From NCBI RefSeq assembly GCF_014851675.1, contig NZ_JACVAE010000001.1:806001-870000 (forward strand): a stretch of 64,000 nucleotides of DNA, in the 5' to 3' direction. This document shows, in pieces, positions 1 to 9,310 of the stretch. The DNA comes from Rhizobium sp. ARZ01. GTDB taxonomy: Bacteria; Pseudomonadota; Alphaproteobacteria; Rhizobiales; Rhizobiaceae. Within the stretch, counting starts at the first letter, position 1; each line of letters opens with the position of its first letter. The translations under genes were made by a program, and so were the position numbers. The notes below the pieces were generated by a model. The model searched no databases, had not been told where the DNA came from, and worked only from the letters and a program-made list of their open reading frames with translations.

Positions 1-635
1 GCACCCAGCTCGGACTCGACGACGGCGACGCCTGCTTCTTCGTCGCCGGCGACCCGGCCAAGTTCTACAAGTTTGCCGGCGAAGCCCGCACCAAGGCCGG
101 TGAGGAACTGAACCTCGTCGACCGCGACCGCTTCGAGCTCTGCTGGATCGTCGACTTCCCGTTTTACGAATGGAACGAGGACGAGAAGCGCGTCGACTTC
201 GCCCACAACCCGTTCTCGATGCCGCAGGGCGGGATGGAGGCACTGGAAAGCGCCGATCCGCTGTCGCTCAAGGCTTACCAGTACGACATGGTCTGCAACG
301 GCTTCGAGATTGCCTCTGGCTCGATCCGCAACCAGTCGCCGGAACTGATGGTCAAGGCGTTCGAGAAGGTGGGCCTCAGCCAGGCCGACGTCGAGGAGCG
401 CTTCGGCGGCCTCTACCGCGCCTTCCAGTACGGCGCACCGCCGCATGGCGGCATGGCGGCCGGCATCGACCGCGTGGTCATGCTGCTGGTCGGCGCCAAG
501 AACCTGCGCGAGATCTCGCTGTTCCCGATGAACCAGCAGGCGCAGGACCTCCTGATGGGCGCCCCGTCGCCGGCAACGCCGACCCAGCTGCGCGAACTGG
601 CGCTGCGCGTCATGCCGACACCGAAGAAGGATTGA
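1..635 (+). CDS. aspS: Aspartyl-tRNA synthetase, C-terminal part (5' end outside window)
   Basis: This is the last ~211 codons of a class II aminoacyl-tRNA synthetase, read in the frame that begins at base 3. It contains the bacterial AspRS insertion end and catalytic core: [20 protein letters not shown], then [20 protein letters not shown] and the class II motif 3 region [13 protein letters not shown] with its arginine for ATP binding. The enzyme charges tRNA-Asp, and in alphaproteobacteria usually also tRNA-Asn, in the cytoplasm. The stop at 633-635 is followed by a strong hairpin terminator, so the gene ends a transcription unit. Assignment is secure; only the N-terminal anticodon-binding half is missing. 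Confidence 0.97.
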   Translation, partial: TQLGLDDGDACFFVAGDPAKFYKFAGEARTKAGEELNLVDRDRFELCWIVDFPFYEWNEDEKRVDFAHNPFSMPQGGMEALESADPLSLKAYQYDMVCNGFEIASGSIRNQSPELMVKAFEKVGLSQADVEERFGGLYRAFQYGAPPHGGMAAGIDRVVMLLVGAKNLREISLFPMNQQAQDLLMGAPSPATPTQLRELALRVMPTPKKD

Positions 636-687
636 GGGTAGGGCGCTGCCCGCCCGACAGCGAGCAGCGCCTTGGACGCTACGTATC

Positions 688-717
688 AAAAAAGCCCGGG
701 ATCACTCCCGGGCTTTG
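688..717. terminator. Bidirectional intrinsic terminator between aspS and a convergent gene
   Basis: A perfect stem of AAAGCCCGGG and CCCGGGCTTT surrounds a 6-base loop, with an A run on the left and a T-rich right flank. It can therefore terminate both aspS (plus strand) and the convergent exported-protein gene (minus strand). Confidence 0.85.
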
Positions 718-743
718 TCGTCTCTGGAGGCTCAGGCCGCGTA

Positions 744-1931
744 CTACTCGTTCGCGGTGACCTTCACGCCCAGCACCTGCGGGATCGTGTTTGGCGCGCC
801 CATGGCCGCACCCATGATCATCGGGAAGGGGACCGGGTTTGCCGGCTCGGCGCTGATCTTGATGTTCTTCGGGTCGTCCAGGTAGGTGTTGACGGCCTGC
901 GAGATCTGGTTCTGCAAGTCCGGCATGTTGAGCTGGGCGATCATCAGCGGTACGAGACCCTTCAGCGACTGTGCCATCTGCTCGCCCGAGACGCCCTGCT
1001 CGGCGCCGACCACGTCGAGCACCTTCTTCGTCAGCGAGGCGTCGGCGAAGCTGATCGCGGCGCTGTTGAAGGTGAGCTGCTGGAGGAGCCCCATCATCGA
1101 CATGCCGAGCGCGGCATTGGCCTCATCCTGGTTCGGATTGGCCTGGCTTGCCTCCATCGCCTGGCGCATCGCCTTGATGAACTCCATCGTATAGCCGGAG
1201 ATGGCGAAGGTGAGATCGAGCCGGCCGACATCGTTGAAGTCGAGCGCGTATTCGTCCAGCGCCAGTTTGCCGCTGGCAAGCTCCCAGCTGCCCTTCATGG
1301 TGATCTTGCCGTCGATCGTCTGCATGCCGAGCTTTTCGATCGTTTCCTTGGACTTTGCATCCTCGACCTGGGTCAGGTCGGCCTTGATGTCCGAAAGCGT
1401 GGCGTCGAAGGTCAGGCCCGCATCGTTGTCCATGCGCACGACATTGGCCTGCATGCCCGACATCGAAAAGACTTCGGTGCCCTTGCTGGTTACGACGACC
1501 GGGCCGGAGCTAGCCGTCTCGTACATGAGCATGGAAGCGAGCGTGTCCGTCTCGACTTTTCCAGGAATGGTCAACGCGCCGATCTGCAGGTCGGATGCCG
1601 TGACGGTCACATCGTTTTCGGTGCGGTTGATGTTCGGAAAGCGAACCGTTTCGACCGTGTAGCCGTCGCTGCCGTCTTCTTCGACACCTTCGAGCGTGAT
1701 GTCGCCGATTTCCAATGCTTCACCGCCGGCAGGCGTCAGCTTGGCCCCCTCGATCGTCACCGTGTCGTCATCGACCGCGATGTTGCCATAGGATACCGTC
1801 ACCCCGCTTGCAGCGTTCGCCGCGTTCAGCTTGGTGATCAGATCGGTTCCGTCGATGGCAAGTGCAGGGGTTGCGAACGCCGAAAGCGCGACGCCGGCAA
1901 GCATCCTGCGAAGGGTGCGGTTCTGAAGCAT
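744..1931 (-). CDS. Exported protein of unknown function (395 aa)
   Basis: The start at 1931 gives MLQNRTLRRMLAGVALSAFA, a classical Sec signal peptide ending near ATPALA, and it is preceded by the ribosome site AAGAGGAC. An in-frame extension to 2189 exists but would overlap the parC start and lacks these signals. The mature part is acidic and rich in beta-type alternation, with repeated statements such as DTVTIEGAKL, LEIGDITLEGV and TVTASDLQIGALTIPG, followed by a longer C-terminal region with QMAQSLKGLVPLMIAQLNMP. No catalytic motif is visible. It is probably periplasmic or outer-membrane associated. It is divergently arranged with parC and converges on aspS. I do not recognise a characterised family. 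Confidence 0.85.
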   Translation of the reverse strand: MLQNRTLRRMLAGVALSAFATPALAIDGTDLITKLNAANAASGVTVSYGNIAVDDDTVTIEGAKLTPAGGEALEIGDITLEGVEEDGSDGYTVETVRFPNINRTENDVTVTASDLQIGALTIPGKVETDTLASMLMYETASSGPVVVTSKGTEVFSMSGMQANVVRMDNDAGLTFDATLSDIKADLTQVEDAKSKETIEKLGMQTIDGKITMKGSWELASGKLALDEYALDFNDVGRLDLTFAISGYTMEFIKAMRQAMEASQANPNQDEANAALGMSMMGLLQQLTFNSAAISFADASLTKKVLDVVGAEQGVSGEQMAQSLKGLVPLMIAQLNMPDLQNQISQAVNTYLDDPKNIKISAEPANPVPFPMIMGAAMGAPNTIPQVLGVKVTANE

Positions 1932-2145
1932 GTCTGTCCTCTTGTGTGGATTTACAACGGCGAGCGCCGTCTCGGCTGTTAGACGTATCGGGCGCGGACT
2001 ATATTCTGATCGGGTTAAGCGTCTGTACCGATAGAGTGTAAGATGCGAAAGTTCCACAATTGTGACTTTCGGGAGTGATGCGCTATCCACAGCGCAATCG
2101 CCCGGATTCCTTGCCGCGAATCGGCAATTTCGGTAGTCAAGCCCC

Positions 2146-4422
2146 ATGGGACAAGAGATTTTGCCGCCCTCAGGCGGAGACGACCACATTCAACCGGTTG
2201 ACCTCAAGGCGGCGCTGGAAGAGCGCTACCTTGCCTATGCGCTGTCGACCATCATGCACCGTGCACTGCCGGATGTGCGCGACGGGCTGAAGCCCGTTCA
2301 CCGCCGCATCGTCCACGCGATGCGCGTGCTCAGGCTCGATCCGGGCCAGGCCTACAAGAAGTGCGCCCGCATCGTCGGCGATGTGATGGGTAAGTTCCAC
2401 CCGCACGGCGATGCGTCGATCTACGACGCACTGGTTCGCCTGTCCCAGGATTTCGCCATTCGCTATCCGCTCGTGGACGGCCAGGGCAACTTCGGCAACA
2501 TCGACGGCGATAACGCCGCCGCCATGCGCTACACCGAAGCGCGGATGACCGAAGTCGCAACCCTGATCTTGGATGGGCTGGACGAGGACGCTGTCGATTT
2601 TCGGCCCACCTACAACGAGGAGGACGAGGAACCCGTCGTCCTGCCGGGTTCCTTCCCGAACCTGCTCGCCAACGGCGCTTCGGGCATTGCGGTCGGCATG
2701 GCCACCTCCATCCCGCCGCACAATGCGCACGAACTCTGCGACGCTGCCCTCTACCTGATCAAGAATCCCGAGGCCTCGGTCGAGGAACTGATGTTCGACC
2801 CTGCGAACCCGCAGAAGGGCGGGATCGAGGGACCGGACCTTCCGACCGGCGGCGTCATCGTCGAGAGCCGCGAAAGCATGCTCGAATCCTACCGCACCGG
2901 CCGCGGCGGCTTTCGCGTGCGGGCGAAGTGGGAAACCGAGGATCTTGGCCGCGGCGGCTACCAGATCGTCGTCACCGAAATTCCATACCAGGTGCAGAAG
3001 TCGCGCCTGATCGAGAAGATCGCCGAGCTGCTGCTGGCCCGCAAGCTGCCGCTTCTTGAAGATATCCGTGACGAGTCGGCCGAGGATGTGCGCGTCGTGC
3101 TCGTGCCGAAGAGCCGCAGCGTCGATCCGACGATCCTGATGGAGTCGCTGTTCAAGCTTTCCGAGCTCGAGAGCCGCATTCCGCTGAACATGAACGTGCT
3201 GTCGATGGGGCGTGTTCCGCGTGTCATGGCGCTGAACGAGGTTCTGTCAGAATGGCTGGCGCACCGTCGGGAGGTGCTGCAGCGTCGCTCCCGCCACCGG
3301 CTCGCGGCGATCGAACGGCGGCTGGAAATTCTCGGCGGCTACCTCGTTGCCTATCTCAACATCGACGAGGTCATCCGCATCATCCGCGAGGAGGACGAGC
3401 CGAAGCCGGCCCTGATGGCGCGATTCTCGCTCACCGATCTTCAGGCGGAATCGATCCTCAACATGCGCCTGCGCTCGCTGCGCAAGCTGGAAGAGTTCGA
3501 GATCCGTACCGAATTCGACGCGCTGACCAAGGAGAAGGCGGATATCGAGGCGCTGCTCGCGTCCGAAGCCAAGCAGTGGCAGACGGTCGCCTGGCAGATC
3601 GGCGAGGTGAAGAAGAAGTTCGCCAAGGCGACCGACATCGGCAGACGCCGCACGCTGTTCGCCAATGCGCCCGAGGCTGATGTCGAGGCGATCCAGCAGG
3701 CGATGATCGAAAAGGAACCGGTCACGGTCGTCATTTCGGAGAAGGGCTGGATCCGCGCGCTCAAGGGCCATATCGCCGACACGTCCGGCCTCCAGTTCAA
3801 GGAAGGCGACGCACTGAAAGTGGCGTTCCCGGCGCAAACGACCGACAAGATCCTCGTCGTCACCACCGGCGGCAAGGTCTACACGCTCGGCGCCGACAAA
3901 TTGCCGGGCGGGCGCGGGCATGGCGAACCCCTGCGCATCATGGTCGACATGGAGAACGACCAGGACGTGCTGACCGCCTTCGTCCATGATTCCGGCCGCA
4001 AGGTCGTTGTCGCCTCGCAGGCCGGCAATGGTTTCGTGATCGCCGAGACGGAAATGGTTGCCAATACCCGCAAGGGCAAGCAGATCATGAACGTGGCGAT
4101 GCCGGACGAGACGAAGCTCGTCGTGCCGGTGCGCGGCGACCATGTCGCGGTCGTCGGCGAAAACCGCAAGATGCTGATTTTTCCGCTGGTCCAGCTGCCG
4201 GAAATGTCGCGCGGCAAGGGCGTGCGCCTGCAGCGCTACAAGGATGGCGGCGTCTCCGACGTGCGCTGCTTTGCGATGGACGAGGGGCTGTCGTGGGACG
4301 ACAGCGCCGGGCGCAACTTCGTCCGCACCAAGGACGAACTGACCGAGTGGATGGGCGATCGCGCAAGCGCCGGTCGGACTGTGCCGAAGGGATTCCCGAG
4401 GAGCGGCAAGTTCAGCGGGTGA
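2146..4422 (+). CDS. parC: DNA topoisomerase IV subunit A
   Basis: This 758-residue protein is the DNA breakage and rejoining subunit that decatenates daughter chromosomes with ParE. The N-terminal core shows [30 protein letters not shown], the [15 protein letters not shown] helix and the catalytic tyrosine in [10 protein letters not shown] (Tyr129, by counting from 2146). The tower and coiled-coil follow, then a short C-terminal beta-pinwheel region with motifs such as [19 protein letters not shown] and GRGHGEPLR. The short C-terminal domain distinguishes ParC from GyrA. The gene is monocistronic as far as visible. Its start overlaps an upstream frame, and the ATG at 2146 precedes the conserved N-terminus by the expected distance. 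Confidence 0.95.
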   Translation: MGQEILPPSGGDDHIQPVDLKAALEERYLAYALSTIMHRALPDVRDGLKPVHRRIVHAMRVLRLDPGQAYKKCARIVGDVMGKFHPHGDASIYDALVRLSQDFAIRYPLVDGQGNFGNIDGDNAAAMRYTEARMTEVATLILDGLDEDAVDFRPTYNEEDEEPVVLPGSFPNLLANGASGIAVGMATSIPPHNAHELCDAALYLIKNPEASVEELMFDPANPQKGGIEGPDLPTGGVIVESRESMLESYRTGRGGFRVRAKWETEDLGRGGYQIVVTEIPYQVQKSRLIEKIAELLLARKLPLLEDIRDESAEDVRVVLVPKSRSVDPTILMESLFKLSELESRIPLNMNVLSMGRVPRVMALNEVLSEWLAHRREVLQRRSRHRLAAIERRLEILGGYLVAYLNIDEVIRIIREEDEPKPALMARFSLTDLQAESILNMRLRSLRKLEEFEIRTEFDALTKEKADIEALLASEAKQWQTVAWQIGEVKKKFAKATDIGRRRTLFANAPEADVEAIQQAMIEKEPVTVVISEKGWIRALKGHIADTSGLQFKEGDALKVAFPAQTTDKILVVTTGGKVYTLGADKLPGGRGHGEPLRIMVDMENDQDVLTAFVHDSGRKVVVASQAGNGFVIAETEMVANTRKGKQIMNVAMPDETKLVVPVRGDHVAVVGENRKMLIFPLVQLPEMSRGKGVRLQRYKDGGVSDVRCFAMDEGLSWDDSAGRNFVRTKDELTEWMGDRASAGRTVPKGFPRSGKFSG

Positions 4423-4509
4423 GTGGGCTTTCTGTTAGCTCGGAAAGTCTGACGCGCGCTATACTGAAAACCGCGGCGTTGTGTAACAAAATGCCACCGA
4501 AGGATACCG

Positions 4510-4641
4510 ATGGTGGTGATGGCGGCTTTGCGCCAACAGCGGTCATCGGATTACGCAGACTGGCAGCACGAGTATCTGGGCCGCGCGACGGCGGAATGGC
4601 AGCAGGATCGCTATCTCGACGTGAACCCGCGGGCGACTTAA
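4510..4641 (+). CDS. Possible small protein of 43 aa, unknown function
   Basis: An ATG at 4510 preceded by GAAGGATACCG opens a 43-codon frame: MVVMAALRQQRSSDYADWQH, then a tail with EYLGRATAEWQQDRYLDVNP. The composition is amphipathic and rich in Q, R, Y and W, which is protein-like. No family is recognised. It lies between parC and a glyoxalase relic, so it could equally be the remnant of a larger lost gene. Support is a reasonable ribosome site and coherent composition only. Confidence 0.4.
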   Translation: MVVMAALRQQRSSDYADWQHEYLGRATAEWQQDRYLDVNPRAT

Positions 4642-4649
4642 TTTCAGGT

Positions 4650-4879
4650 TGCCTATTCGTCCACGCGTCATCGGGGTGCCTGGGTCTCGGGTCGATATCG
4701 CCTATATGCGCAATGCCAGCGGCGGCATTGTCGAGCTTTTGGCCTATTCAGGTCCAGATGAACGCCATGCATTGGGCACAAATGCAACGATAACCGGCCG
4801 ACGTCACGGTCTGCCCTCAATTGCCATTAAGTTTACGATGCCCATCTCAGCCGACTACCAGCCAACAGCTTCGAGTTAA
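4650..4879 (+). pseudogene. Relic of a VOC (glyoxalase/bleomycin-resistance fold) protein
   Basis: The frame carries VPGSRVDIAYMRNASGGIVE followed by LLAYSGPDER, which matches the C-terminal beta-strand pattern of vicinal oxygen chelate proteins, including the metal-binding glutamate of the IELIEY-type strand. No N-terminal half or start is present, and the frame then runs on as unrelated residues to a stop at 4877-4879. It is a C-terminal fragment, probably left by deletion. The family assignment rests on pattern recognition of about 35 residues. Confidence 0.55.
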
Positions 4880-5150
4880 CCTGACGTCATCCCCTTGGGG
4901 ACAGAGTCAGCAGGTGACAGGTCCAGCACGCAAACTCTCCCGTTTGCGGTGATCAAACATGATTTGACCAATAAAATAACGAGATCTGTCGCAGGTGGAG
5001 TCTAAAATAGTAAAATTTTAGAATTAAATTGAGCGTAAATAGAATACAATAATTTATGTTGCTTGTGATTTTGGAAATGCATACGTTAGCGATAGTATTT
5101 AATCAGAAATAACTATCAAAAGTCCCCTTTTGGACGGCGGAGGAGGCGTT
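4880..5150. other. AT-rich intergenic stretch upstream of the RTX gene
   Basis: From about 4960 to 5120 the sequence becomes strikingly AT-rich, with runs such as AAATAGAATACAATAATTTATG, unlike the GC-rich surroundings. No ORF is supportable here. It probably holds the promoter of the RTX gene that begins at 5151 and may reflect acquired DNA or a silencing/IHF-binding target. Confidence 0.5.
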
Positions 5151-6650
5151 ATGACCAAGATCATCGGCACGCCCGACAATGAGACATTGCGCGGCAGCGA
5201 GGAAGTCGACCATATCTGGGGGCTTTCCGGTAACGACAACATCGACGCGGGTGGTGGTGACGATTTCGTGAACGCGGGTGCAGGGCACGACGTCCTGACG
5301 AGCTCGAGCGGCTACGACCGTCTCGACGGCGGTGCCGGTGACGACAGGATCATCCTCATCGGTACAGGTGGCGCCATTACTGGTGGCTTCGGCTACGACA
5401 CGCTGATCGTCGATCTCTCTACGCTCTCTGATCGGGTGGTGTTCAACGGGGGAAGCGGTCACGCTGTCATCGGATATGGCAGTACGGATGAGCGGCACCT
5501 GTTCTTTCGTGATATCGAGGCACTCGAACTCAGGACGGGAAGTGGAGACGACCGCATCACGGGAACGGCGCGGGGTGACAGGATCTTCACCGGGGCCGGC
5601 AACGACGTCGTTGATGCGGGAGCCGGAAACGATTTCATCGAGAACATTGGCGGCTACGATCGCATCAATGCCGGTTCCGGGGACGACCGGATCAGCCTCG
5701 TCTGTGCGGGCGGTGCGGTCTTCGGTGGCGCTGGATCCGATACGCTGTCCATCGATCTTCGCTCTGGCTCGGAGCCAGTGGTGTTCAACGGCGAGAACGG
5801 CCATGGCATCATCGGATACCAGACGAGCGAACAACGGCACCTGTTCTTCGAGTACCACGACATTGAACTGATCGGCTTGTCGACGGGAAGCGGAAACGAC
5901 CATGTTCGAGGAACCGCCTTCGCCGACTACATCTTGACGCAAGCGGGAGACGATTACGTCGACGGAGGAGCGGGAAACGACACGATTGTTGACGGTCTCG
6001 GCGCCAACCACCTATTCGGCGGTGACGGCAACGACCTCATCAATACGACGTTCGCATCAGCAGAGATCGATGGCGGTCAGGGCTGGGATTCGCTGCGAAT
6101 CTACGAACAGACGCGCTTGACCGGCATCACCATCGATTTCGCTGCCGGCAGCGCATCGACCGGCACGGTCCTTCGCGGCATTGAGGAGGCTGTTATCGTG
6201 CTCGGCGCCGGCAACGACACGGTGATCGCGACCAATCTCGCTTATGTGACCGTGCAGGCCGGCGCCGGCGATGACCACATCGAAGGCGGGGCCGGCAACG
6301 ACGCGCTTTACGGTGAGGCCGGCAACGACACGCTCGTCGGCGGCAACGGGGTCGACATATTGATCGGCGGCAGCGGCGCGGACATGTTTCTCTGGTCCAC
6401 CGAAAGCCGTGATCAAGGGGGGATCGATCGTATCCGCGATTTCGGCACCGCCAGCGGCGATGTGATTGCGTTCTCTGACGTCGCCCAGGCCAGCACCGGC
6501 ATACACGATTACGCCAGCTTCCTTGCGGCTTCGACCGATACCGCCTCCGGCGTGTATGTCGCCTTCAACGGTTCCAGTACTTTTGGCTTCCTGATCGAAG
6601 GCGTTTCGCTTGCGGCGCTCACGGCCGAAGACTTGGTGTTCGGCATCTGA
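5151..6650 (+). CDS. RTX-type calcium-binding secreted protein (499 aa)
   Basis: The ATG at 5151 follows GGCGGAGGAGG, an excellent ribosome site; a TTG seven codons upstream is less likely. The protein is built of GGxGxDxLx nonapeptide blocks (for example DGGAGDDRI, DAGAGNDFIE, GGAGNDALYGEAGNDTLVGG) that bind calcium in beta-roll folds. Two duplicated ~165-residue modules are visible, each with a VVFNG-GHG-IGY segment, a RHLFF segment and a TGSGDD/TGSGND RTX start (about residues 85-140 and 200-250). The C-terminus has the GIDRIRDFGTASGDVIAFSD block and ends in a hydrophobic LTAEDLVFGI tail, typical of type I secretion signals. No HlyB/HlyD/TolC genes are nearby, so export would use a system encoded elsewhere. 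It sits alone in an accessory patch. Confidence 0.85.
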   Translation: MTKIIGTPDNETLRGSEEVDHIWGLSGNDNIDAGGGDDFVNAGAGHDVLTSSSGYDRLDGGAGDDRIILIGTGGAITGGFGYDTLIVDLSTLSDRVVFNGGSGHAVIGYGSTDERHLFFRDIEALELRTGSGDDRITGTARGDRIFTGAGNDVVDAGAGNDFIENIGGYDRINAGSGDDRISLVCAGGAVFGGAGSDTLSIDLRSGSEPVVFNGENGHGIIGYQTSEQRHLFFEYHDIELIGLSTGSGNDHVRGTAFADYILTQAGDDYVDGGAGNDTIVDGLGANHLFGGDGNDLINTTFASAEIDGGQGWDSLRIYEQTRLTGITIDFAAGSASTGTVLRGIEEAVIVLGAGNDTVIATNLAYVTVQAGAGDDHIEGGAGNDALYGEAGNDTLVGGNGVDILIGGSGADMFLWSTESRDQGGIDRIRDFGTASGDVIAFSDVAQASTGIHDYASFLAASTDTASGVYVAFNGSSTFGFLIEGVSLAALTAEDLVFGI

Positions 6651-6799
6651 TACCAAACCGCCACTGACGCTGACTCACGGGATTTCCGGGGCAAATCATA
6701 GTTGACTATTGCAAACGGGAGGGTGATGTCAGGTTAACCGGCGCTGAAACCATGGCTCCGTCGCAAACTTGCATTGGGGACACGAAATTCGGCTGATGG

Positions 6800-6889
6800 T
6801 CATCCGGATAGGATGTCGAACTGTTCAGCGACCGACGGCGCGGGATCGTGGGCGTAACTCGCCTGGCGCTTTCGCATCATGTGAATCAT
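6800..6889 (-). CDS. Possible 29-aa peptide, unknown
   Basis: A minus-strand frame from an ATG at 6889 encodes MIHMMRKRQASYAHDPAPSV plus AEQFDILSG. The sequence is protein-like, but the ribosome site is weak and no family is recognised. It lies just downstream of the DMT transporter gene in the same direction. It is reported only because the 6651-6919 gap contains nothing else. Confidence 0.2.
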   Translation of the reverse strand: MIHMMRKRQASYAHDPAPSVAEQFDILSG

Positions 6890-6919
6890 CTCGATTCTGA
6901 TAGAGGGTCGCGGCTGTGA

Positions 6920-7834
6920 CTATCCGGCAGCCACTCCGGCTGCCGCTGCGCGCATCGCTGCTGCCTTTGCCTTGCTGCGCATCTGCCAGAGCGAATGGGC
7001 AAGCAGGGCGGCAATCAGGATCGCCCCGCCGACCAGCGTCTGGTTCGTGGGTCGCTCGGTGAAGATGATCCAGACCCAGATCGGCGCCGATACCGTTTCC
7101 AGCAGGTAGAACATGCCGACCTCGGGGGCCGAGAGAAAGCGCGGACCGGTCGCGAGGCACCAGTAGGCGAGGGGAATCATCACCAATCCGTTGAAGAGGA
7201 TGAAGCCCGGCTGTTCGATCTGGAGGGTGCCAGCGGGCAGCATGAACACGGCGAAAAGGCCGGGAAGAATCGCCGCCGCAAGCGGAACGAAGCCCATGTC
7301 CGCACCGCTCTTGCGGCTAATGGTGATGGCCGAGGCCAGCACGAAGGCCGTGCAGGTCGCCATGGCGTCGCCGAACAGATTGCCGCTCTCCAGCCCATCT
7401 TGGACAATCAGCGCCACGCCGCAGACCATCGCGGCCATCGTCAGCAGCGTCGCCTTCGATGGACGCTCCCCGAGGAAGATCCAGGAAAGCAGGGCAGCGA
7501 ACATCGAGGTGAAGGCGAGGAGGAAGGCGACGTTGGCGGTCGTGGTGTTAAAGACCGCCAACACGAAGGTCACCGAGGTGATGCCGTAGAAGACGCCGGC
7601 CGCGAGCCCCGCCCAGCCGGGGATGAGAACCATCGGCCTTTTCATCAGGAGCCGAATGATCGACCAGGCCGCAACCGCAATCAGGAACGTCGACAGGCTG
7701 CGCGCGGCGAGCACCGACCACACCTCGCCTTGCGCTGAGCGGATCAGGGGAATGTCGAAGGAGAGGGCGAGGCCGCCTATGGCTGTGATTATGAGGCCCT
7801 TGCGATGCAAGGCAGGGTCTTGGGCTTGTGACAC
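6920..7834 (-). CDS. EamA/DMT-family inner-membrane transporter
   Basis: The 304-residue protein has ten predicted hydrophobic segments arranged as two EamA halves. The first half holds GLALSFDIPLIRS, FLIAVAAWSII and FLLAFTSMFAALLSWIFLGE, the last a typical GER-type end of an EamA repeat. The second half starts near DAMATCTAFVLASAITISRK and ends in IWVWIIFTERPTNQTLVGGA. This drug/metabolite superfamily exports small metabolites, but the substrate cannot be predicted. The C-terminal tail is alanine/lysine rich. It is transcribed in the same direction as bpt, with 15 bases between bpt's stop and this gene's start, so the two may be co-transcribed. Confidence 0.88.
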   Translation of the reverse strand: MSQAQDPALHRKGLIITAIGGLALSFDIPLIRSAQGEVWSVLAARSLSTFLIAVAAWSIIRLLMKRPMVLIPGWAGLAAGVFYGITSVTFVLAVFNTTTANVAFLLAFTSMFAALLSWIFLGERPSKATLLTMAAMVCGVALIVQDGLESGNLFGDAMATCTAFVLASAITISRKSGADMGFVPLAAAILPGLFAVFMLPAGTLQIEQPGFILFNGLVMIPLAYWCLATGPRFLSAPEVGMFYLLETVSAPIWVWIIFTERPTNQTLVGGAILIAALLAHSLWQMRSKAKAAAMRAAAAGVAAG

Positions 7835-7849
7835 GCGAAAATCCGATTC

Positions 7850-8611
7850 TCAGGCTGAACTTTCGCCATCATAGCGTTCCCAGCCGTGGGAAAGCAGATG
7901 CTCCTGCGGCAAAAACTTTACCTTGTAGTCCATTTTTCGCGAACCCTTGACCCAGTAACCGAGGTAGACATGCGGCAGCCCGAGCGCTTTCGCACGCCGG
8001 ACGTGGTCGAGGATCATGTAGGTTCCGAGCGAACGCGGAGCACGGTCGGGGTCGTAAAAGGAATAGACCATCGACAGCCCGTCGCCCATCTTGTCGGTCA
8101 GGGCGACGGCGACGAGTTCGCCGCGCGGCCGCTCCTCGATGCCCGAGCCTTCCTCGCGCACACGATATTCGATGATCTTCGTGTGCACATGGGTATCCTC
8201 CACCATCATCGCATAGTCCAGCACCGACATGTCCGACATCCCGCCCTTTTGGTGGCGACTGTCGAGATAGTGTCGAAAGAGCGAATACTGCTCGCTGGAG
8301 GGCTCGGCCGGATATTCGTAGGCGACCAGATCGGCATTGGCGGCCAGAACGCGCCGCATCGAGCGGGATGGCTTGAACTCGTTGACGAGGATGCGCACCG
8401 AAACGCAGGCGCGGCAGGTTTCGCAGGCCGGACGGTAGGCGATGTTCTGCGATCGGCGGAACCCCCCTTGCGTCAACAGATCATTGAGTTCGGGAGCTCG
8501 CTCTCCGACGAGATGGGTGAATACCTTGCGCTCCATTTCGTGCGGCAGGTAGGGACATGCCGCCGGAGCCGTCAGATAGAATTGGGGAGCTGGGGTTGTC
8601 TGGGTGTTCAT
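7850..8611 (-). CDS. bpt: Aspartate/glutamate leucyltransferase (N-degron pathway)
   Basis: At 253 residues this matches bacterial Bpt, which transfers leucine from Leu-tRNA onto N-terminal Asp/Glu (and oxidised Cys in some) to mark proteins for ClpS-ClpAP. The ATE N-terminal domain shows the cysteine cluster [15 protein letters not shown] (about residues 58-73). The C-terminal GNAT-like part includes [38 protein letters not shown] and the LPQEHL end. The start gives [21 protein letters not shown], the usual rhizobial N-terminus. The assignment is secure by motif order and length. Confidence 0.95.
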   Translation of the reverse strand: MNTQTTPAPQFYLTAPAACPYLPHEMERKVFTHLVGERAPELNDLLTQGGFRRSQNIAYRPACETCRACVSVRILVNEFKPSRSMRRVLAANADLVAYEYPAEPSSEQYSLFRHYLDSRHQKGGMSDMSVLDYAMMVEDTHVHTKIIEYRVREEGSGIEERPRGELVAVALTDKMGDGLSMVYSFYDPDRAPRSLGTYMILDHVRRAKALGLPHVYLGYWVKGSRKMDYKVKFLPQEHLLSHGWERYDGESSA

Positions 8612-8738
8612 ATTTCGGCGCGCGACTCCAATCGTGCCTCACGAATTATATTAGCATGGCGCAACTAAGGAAAAGGTCAACTGCCCCTGTGTGACTGCCG
8701 AAAGCAAGGACAGGAGTCGCAACGCCCATCCCGGCCGC

Positions 8739-9200
8739 CTAAAGACTTGAGCGCCGGACGACAACGGTGCCGAGCAGCAGGTCATGCAGCAAGCGGCTGC
8801 GATCGGTGAAGAGGCCGATCAGCAGGATGAACGGCGTCAGGATCGCATTGCCGATCCAGAACAGGACGAGATAGACGACGGCAGTGAGGAAATCCATCGG
8901 CCGCCCGTCGACCCGCATGACGGCGAGATCCATCACATTCATTCCGACACTCGCCTGGTTCGGTCCGCCGATCGTGAGCCCGAAGTAAAGCATGGCAACA
9001 ATGACGAAGAGCGCCGGATAGAGCATCCAGCCGAGTCCGAGTGTGATGATGCCGAGGAAGAACACGACGACGGCTGCCGGTATCCAGAGCAGCGCGACGA
9101 TCGCGTAGTCGATCAGGAACGCGAAAACCCGTCGCGACAGCACGCCGCGATAGGCACGCCAGTCCGTGCTCGGCAAACGAACCTCGTCATAGTTGCTCAT
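8739..9200 (-). CDS. RDD-family membrane protein
   Basis: The ATG at 9200 (MSNYDEVRLPSTDWRAYRGV) is preceded by CAGGAG at good spacing; a longer frame to 9263 lacks support. The 153-residue protein has the RDD hallmarks: VLSRRVFAFLIDYAIVALLW at the start of TM1 (Arg, Asp), a central hydrophobic hairpin, GPNQASVGMNVMDLAV, and a final TDRSRLLHDLLLGTVVVRR with the second conserved aspartate. RDD proteins are inner-membrane and of uncertain function (some are Na+/H+ antiporter-like). It lies downstream of hemB in the same direction. Confidence 0.88.
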   Translation of the reverse strand: MSNYDEVRLPSTDWRAYRGVLSRRVFAFLIDYAIVALLWIPAAVVVFFLGIITLGLGWMLYPALFVIVAMLYFGLTIGGPNQASVGMNVMDLAVMRVDGRPMDFLTAVVYLVLFWIGNAILTPFILLIGLFTDRSRLLHDLLLGTVVVRRSSL

Positions 9201-9310
9201 GGAGATGCTCCTGTGTTCCATCATCGCACTGATATGGGAAACGCCCACGCAAATGCAATGCACGGCACGGCATTCCGCGGCGGCGGCGCACAGGAGTTGT
9301 CTGCGATCCG

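Noticed and set aside
2404..2445. ParC quinolone-region [10 protein letters not shown] with alanine at the position of E. coli Ser80
   Set aside because: As far as I recall this is the normal alphaproteobacterial sequence, so it is not evidence of acquired resistance.
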